Source: Gymnothorax reevesii
Lineage: Eukaryota > Chordata > Actinopteri > Anguilliformes > Muraenidae
Assembly: GCA_029721435.1 (NCBI GenBank)
Contig: CM056576.1
Span: 119,525,166 to 119,589,165 of the forward strand
Direction of reading: 5' to 3'
DNA length: 64,000 nucleotides
The notes below the pieces were generated by a model. The model did no database searches. It worked only from the letters and a program-made list of their open reading frames with translations, and had not been told where the DNA came from. This document shows, piece after piece, positions 59,345 to 64,000 of the stretch. The translations under genes and the position numbers were made by a program. The first letter of the stretch is position 1; each line of letters opens with the position of its first letter.

Positions 59345-61396
59345 CAGTGAGTGTGACAGTTCGGGATCACTCCAATTTTCTTTTGTCCCTAGTAACGTAA
59401 TCGTAAAATTTCGTGGATTTTTATACCTGATATGTCATTTTGAAGCTACAACACTGCTTTCGGTTGTGAAGTAAATTTCATCGCGCTGCCTGAACTGGAA
59501 GCGAAGCTACGCTCCCCGGAACGAGCATAGGTATCGCAGCACTGACGAGCAACTGCTTAGTTAAAAAAGGTGACTTTTTTTCCACGTCGCCTTTTGCAAA
59601 GTTTAACTAAATGTAACAGTTTATTTTTTCATATTCCAAATGATGCAAGTATACCCCAACTACAAATGACCAAAAAACTGTTTTAGTAGCTTCCACAGTT
59701 TTAAAGAATTCTTCAATTTTGTTGACTGCCTGCTTTGTGTAGTTCCGGATCACTCCAAGAAAGGGGTCGTCTCAAACCGTGTTCTGGGGATAATTGTTTT
59801 TCGGCTCAAATAACTAAATACTTAGTCTTGTAAAAGTAAGAAACGAGTTTTCAACAGTGAGTGAAAGTATTTATTTATTAGATATCGTTTTTACCATTGA
59901 AATTTACTGTAAAATTTGGTATTGGGCTGTACAGTAATAGGTTATATTGTAATGAGAATGTCTGGATACAGCAAATAACTTGAACTTTTAAATGCAGTAT
60001 GAAATTAAATCTTTATTAAACGTCCATTACGAAATGCAGGATTAAATATTTAAATGATAAATGAAATGGGGTGGGTGTCATCGCTTACACTTAGCCTATG
60101 CAGTTACATTACACATTATTACTACCAGGGGCGTATATTTAACTGGGAGTTGGTGGTGACTTTGACACGGCCTTTATGACAATTAGTCCTGGCCAGTTCT
60201 CAATTATTTTCCTTCATTGACGCGTTTTCAAATGAACGTAACTGGCAACTGAAGACACGGTTCCTCTCTGTATGCGATTTAACTCTACTCTTTAAGTGTT
60301 GATGCAACCCTGAACTTTTTGCAGTCCATAATGAACAGGTGCTGCTTGCTCTCTCCGATTAAGTAAGACGGCAATCGGTCATCGGTCTGCGTATTTGCTG
60401 TGTTTAAATCAACGTTATTCGAAATTACTTTCCTGTCGACTCACAGGCAAGCAGTAAATTAATTTTCTGAACTTAATTTACCCCACCGTATCATCGCTGG
60501 ATGCTGTTAGATCGCATATAGAGAGGAACCGTGTCTTCAGTTGCCAATTACGATAATTTGAAAGCGCGTCGATTAAGGAAAATAATTGAGAACTGGCCAG
60601 GACTAATTGTCATAAAGGCCGTGTCAAAGTCACCACCAACTCCCAGTTAAATCTACGCCCCTGATTACTACCATAGACCATTGTCATTTACATTATTTAA
60701 AATTTTATATTATCATCAATATGCACTGTATCAATGCAGAATTTACCTGGAAAAATCAAGTTCATTCAACAACACCTTAAATGCTTACAGAACACAAATA
60801 TATTTTCCAAAAAAACATTATTTTTTACTTAAATAGCGTAATGTATATGTTAAATATAACATATTTATATTAAATATGATCTACCATATGTTCCTAATTA
60901 GGTTGTTGTCTTGGAAAGCTTCAAAGGCATGAGCTATACCACTCCATTAACCTTTGACTCGCATTCTAATACAGAACTCCTATTGATCAACGTGCTTGAC
61001 TCAAGTTAGAAAGAGTAGCCTCATAAACCACAGAGGTGTAGGCCTACTTGTAGATACAATTTCATAATATTTCTGAGTCCTCCGACTTGCAATGCTTAAG
61101 AAATATTTGTTAGTGTTTGACACAACCCCTTGTTGACCGTATCCTGGATTTTTAATCAAGCGGTGCCTTTTATGTCACGTGATCCGGAATACAATAAAGT
61201 GATCCGGAACTGTCATAATGACACACGACATGTTTTATGACATTTGTCTCTGGAATTGTAAGTGTTTCAAGTGCTTCCTTTTGTGGTTACAAGATGAAAC
61301 ATTACTCAATCGGAATACAACATGTTTGGTTTATTTCCTTGGAGAAACGTATGCCGTCGATCTTTCGTTAGTGATCCGGAACTGTCACACACACTG
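59345..61396. mobile_element. TA-flanked inverted-repeat element with repeated terminal motif
   Basis: The left end CAGTGAGTGTGACAGTTCGG...GATCAC (59345-59370) and the right end (reverse complement CAGTGTGTGTGACAGTTCCG...GATCAC, 61396-61371) match at 26 of about 28 bases with their TA flanks (59343-59344 and 61397-61398). The core GTTCCGGATCAC is repeated inside at 59742-59753 (same direction as the left end), and as GTGATCCGGAA at 61179-61189 and 61199-61215 (right-end direction). That is an IR/DR-like layout. Excluding the nested hAT MITE, it is about 1.5 kb. No transposase frame is found. The TA target suggests the Tc1/mariner/pogo group. Confidence 0.65.
60126..60663. mobile_element. hAT-type MITE, 538 bp, perfect 8-bp target duplication
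   Basis: The terminal inverted repeats start CAGGGGCGTATATTTAACTG and CAGGGGCGTAGATTTAACTG, and similarity continues for about 150 bp (TTGGTGGTGACTTTGACACGGCC, CGGTTCCTCTCT). The flanks are ATTACTAC at 60118-60125 and 60664-60671, identical at all 8 positions. The inner region carries no coding frame. It is nested in the TA-flanked element and must be younger than it. Confidence 0.9.
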
Positions 61397-61398
61397 TA

Positions 61399-62031
61399 TT
61401 TCACCATGTCGATAACTGGACAGCCGAAGCCAGAAAGTAGAAGTCAGGCCAGCAAAATAGTTCAGTAACGTTATATGCTGGGTGGGAAAGATTTCATCCC
61501 GTAACCCCCGCCTTAAGATACTGTTTTCTTGTTATCAGCAACATCATGTGAAGCCTAATTGAAGTTAATTTAGCATGACTTCTGTCCAGAACGCCCGCCC
61601 GAAAATTCAAAATGGACTTTAATATGACTTTAGATGATGTTATTAATTCCTTAAAAATTGGTATTTTCAGGTGGGAGTTACGAGCGGAAATCTTTCCGCT
61701 TAGGGCTGCTAAGGCGTGGTGCTCTTTCCTCGGTGCTCACGAAAATTTGTAAATAAGGTTCACGTCAAAATGTGGTCCGTTTTTTCTCACAGTAATGTTG
61801 TGTTTTAGCTGCATTGAAAAGGACGCAGGTTATCTATGTGTATATAAATGTCCATAGCGTACGGTTATTGATAGAGTGGAGCAAAGTCGGCCCCTTGTGG
61901 TCTTAAATTAAACTGCATAGCAAGCTGATTCGCTCGTGTACTGTGTTGATATCTCGGGTCGTAGGCAAAAGACTAAGCAGACGTATTTGTCGAAATGGGG
62001 AACAGAACAATTTTGGAGGAAAGAAAAGCGA
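61399..62031. other. Intergenic sequence before the tRNA cluster
   Basis: Only short chance frames are seen, and no TIR or tRNA was recognised here. Between the Gly and Ile tRNAs (62104-63190) I also see nothing beyond a short (ATCG)n tract near 62423-62438 and a weak B-box-like GGTTCGATTCC at 62209-62219. Confidence 0.5.
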
Positions 62032-62103
62032 TGCGTTGGCCGGGAATCGAACCCGGGTCAACTGCTTGGAAGGCAGCTATGCTCACCACTATACCACCAA
62101 CGC
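62032..62103 (-). tRNA. tRNA-Gly (anticodon TCC)
   Basis: The minus-strand sequence folds as a complete cloverleaf of 72 nt without intron. The acceptor GCGTTGG pairs with CCAACGC, followed by discriminator A. The anticodon loop is CTTCCAA with TCC at 62070-62068, and the B box is GGTTCGATTCC. It corresponds to the vertebrate Gly-TCC sequence as I remember it. A TTTT terminator lies 5 nt downstream (62027-62024). Confidence 0.96.
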
Positions 62104-63190
62104 CATGGATGGTGTGGGTCTGAAGTGACACTATACACACTACGCACCCCATGTTTGTGTGGTCGCGTATGCCTTCTGAATTATACTGTTCATGTATATC
62201 AGGTCAGTGGTTCGATTCCTGTTACACTAAACTATAGTTATCCTTAAATTGAATAGATGGTTTAAAAATAGGATCTCGCTGCGAGTGGAGGGGACTTTGA
62301 GATACCATTAACGTTACATCCACGGAATTCGGGGGACCGTACAATGGGAACGGATTGTATACCTGGATAAGCTAGGCGTTGGAAGGAGTGTTGTGATGAG
62401 ACTGGAAGGTCACTTACTAAACAATCGATCGATCGATCACTATGCCGTTTGTACGACCACGGGCGGCAAATTAAATATGATTTTGGCTTGGATGACCGTT
62501 CCCTCATTCAAGAACAACATATCTAGTAGTTAACGATAGTGTTATTTTGATATATTGAATGAAGTTTTCTGAAAGCCCTTCGTCAGAGAGACAATACAAA
62601 AGGCGTATTTTACTGGGCTCTCACGTCGAAACGATGGTGACGAAAGTGAGTTGACATTCGACTGGGAGCTGTATTAATCTTTATCTTCTTGCGGACGACA
62701 GGTGAGGGCTCCGTCATATATACCTGATGCATTATTAGCGGGAAAACGGAGGTGAGCTGGAAAAGCAAAGAAATGAGCATTACCCCGCATTTTCATGCTT
62801 CGTACTTTTACTCTGGTTGCTTTTTTGTGGCTGCGATAACAAGAAAGTTATGCCTTGGTTGTCAAGTTCACAAATTCACCTGAAAATATGGTAATATCTC
62901 TTAATAACTGGAAATCCCGAACCGATTCAGGGAAAAAAAACATTTAGTCCCTTAATTTTTTTAGCAAATTCTCAACAACTACTCTAGATTTAATCAAGTT
63001 GCCCCAGGTGAAACTACGAACCATCACGAATATGATGTCCTCTGCTCTGGTTTCACTGCCTTCGTCGTCTTCGTGATGTTTATGCCAATTACAGGATGTG
63101 GGATGTGCCATGTGACAAAACAGTGCGGTGGCGTTAGTGATTGAAGTGGTCGGCGTGAAGTGAACTTACTACGCTGGAGGTAAAAGTAGA

Positions 63191-63264
63191 TGGCCCGTAC
63201 GGGGATCGAACCCGCGACCTTGGCGTTATTAGCACCACGCTCTAACCAACTGAGCTAACCGGCC
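63191..63264 (-). tRNA. tRNA-Ile (anticodon AAT)
   Basis: The cloverleaf is 74 nt. The 5' acceptor GGCCGGT pairs with ACGGGCC (one G-T pair), with discriminator A. The A box is TAGCTCAGTTGG, the anticodon stem-loop is GGTGCTAATAACGCC with AAT, and the B box is GGTTCGATCCC. It matches the vertebrate Ile-AAT gene from memory. A TTTT terminator is at 63185-63182. Confidence 0.96.
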
Positions 63265-63362
63265 GAGTCGGTGAGAATAGTGCTCCCGCGGCTCTCCAAT
63301 GTCCCGTATGCGGACCCTGCATAGGGATGGTCAAGACGCGGCATCATCCTTCTTTGCGTTCA

Positions 63363-63434
63363 GACCTCGTGGCGCAACGGTAGCGCGTCTGACTCCAGAT
63401 CAGAAGGTTGCGTGTTCAAATCACGTCGGGGTCA
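63363..63434 (+). tRNA. tRNA-Trp (anticodon CCA)
   Basis: The cloverleaf is 72 nt without intron. The acceptor GACCTCG pairs with CGGGGTC, with discriminator A. The anticodon loop in CTGACTCCAGATCAG contains CCA, and the B box is GTTCAAATC. It matches the vertebrate Trp-CCA gene from memory. The TTTT terminator is at 63439-63442. It lies head to head with the Ile gene, 98 bp apart. Confidence 0.96.
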
Positions 63435-63889
63435 GTCATTTTAAATGTTAATAATATTCTGTAATTTAGTCCATGAGGAGAATCATGTTGATAACCTTGT
63501 ACTTTGATAATCAACTTGGTGTGCACAATTTCCCTTACGCGTTTGTTATTTATCATAGGATAGTCGTGATCCTCACTTAAAGTCAATGAAACAAGTGTGT
63601 TCTTGCTATGCGCGTACTTCGATAACTTAGTTATTAAGGGTCAAATATACAGGTTTTCTTTTTAAGTGTAAGATTTCTGACTACAGCGCGAGAATGTGTT
63701 ATGCCACTAAAACGTGTGAGACTCTTGCAATATCTTTGAGAGTTGACGAGTATGCAATTTTGAATAACGCTCAGATTACATGTCCGAATGAATGATTGTC
63801 ATCTTACCTAAACGGGGAGAACGAGCAACACCTACTAGTGTGGAGTGTTCTCGGAGTGAATGTATTGTTAATTATGAAAATGAGAACAA
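63435..63889. other. Intergenic sequence between tRNA-Trp and the terminal Tc1 fragment
   Basis: Apart from the TTTT terminator of the Trp gene, nothing is recognised in this stretch. Confidence 0.5.
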
Positions 63890-63895
63890 CCCTTA

Positions 63896-64000
63896 TGTTA
63901 ATACTTTGTACAACCCCCTTTTGCCAACAAAACAGCACCTATTCTTCTCCTATAATGTTTCACAAGACGGGAGACTACAGACGGTGGGACCGTTCGACCG
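63896..64000 (-). mobile_element. Tc1 fragment, same family as 1204-4574, running off the edge
   Basis: The minus strand reads GTGAAACATTATAGGAGAAG, then TAGGTGCTGTTTTGTTGGC, then AAAAGGGGGTTGTACAAAG and TATTAACAT. This is nearly identical to 2519-2587, the 3' end of the transposase in the first Tc1 element. The similarity stops at about 63896, before the inner TIR, so the visible end is truncated. The rest of the copy would lie beyond 64000. Confidence 0.85.

Noticed and set aside
62160..62230. Possible fourth tRNA gene ending in GGTTCGATTCC at 62209-62219
   Set aside because: The B box is good, but there is no convincing A box, the T stem pairs at only two positions and no acceptor stem forms.
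62423..62438. ATCGATCGATCGATC palindromic run as a regulatory site
   Set aside because: It is a short (ATCG)n simple repeat and nothing around it suggests function.
1..64000. Prokaryotic-type systems (CRISPR arrays, operons, toxin-antitoxin, phage modules)
   Set aside because: There are no direct-repeat/spacer arrays, no tightly packed ORFs and no ribosome-binding sites. The window is vertebrate intronic and intergenic DNA.

Overview
This is a window of a vertebrate nuclear genome, most likely a ray-finned (teleost-type) fish. It has long non-coding introns, several Tc1/mariner elements of families typical of fish, tRNA-derived and LINE repeats, and many CA/CT/TTTA microsatellites. The species cannot be resolved from the sequence alone. 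There are no bacterial-style operons, CRISPR arrays or phage genes.

The only protein-coding gene I can support is a glypican on the minus strand, closest to glypican-5. Three exons lie in the window: exon 1 (49901-50069, signal peptide and first Cys), exon 2 (37462-37626) and exon 3 (9807-10501). All junctions have GT/AG splice signals and compatible phases (1, 1, then 0), and together they encode the N-terminal 343 residues. Intron 1 is about 12.3 kb and intron 2 about 27.0 kb. Intron 3 fills everything from 9806 down to the window edge, so the C-terminal exons (heparan-sulfate attachment sites, GPI signal) lie outside. A short upstream ORF overlaps the start codon in another frame.

Most of the remaining structure is mobile DNA inside the introns and upstream of the gene. 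1204-4574 is a dead Tc1 element split by a TTAA-flanked, piggyBac-type insertion that carries a tRNA-like Pol III unit. 26513-27715 and 28538-30126 are two further dead Tc1-like elements. 33537-36520 is a nearly identical 1.49-kb tandem duplication, followed by another Tc1 remnant. LINE fragments lie on the minus strand at about 24.1, 38.3-39.5 and 51.8-53.0 kb. MITE-type inverted repeats are at 20.4, 45.0, 47.0 and 47.9 kb.

Upstream of the glypican, 54368-58261 is a Tc1 element split by a 2.3-kb insertion with LTR-like ends. 59345-61396 is a TA-flanked inverted-repeat element with reiterated internal copies of its terminal motif, itself split by a 538-bp hAT-type MITE with a perfect 8-bp target duplication. 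The right end carries three intact-looking tRNA genes (Gly-TCC and Ile-AAT on minus, Trp-CCA on plus), then a partial Tc1 copy running off the edge.

I found no convincing new multi-gene system. The observations most worth a second look are the TA-flanked element with repeated GTGATCCGGAA motifs, the tRNA-like unit inside the piggyBac-type insertion, the recent tandem duplication and the upstream ORF.
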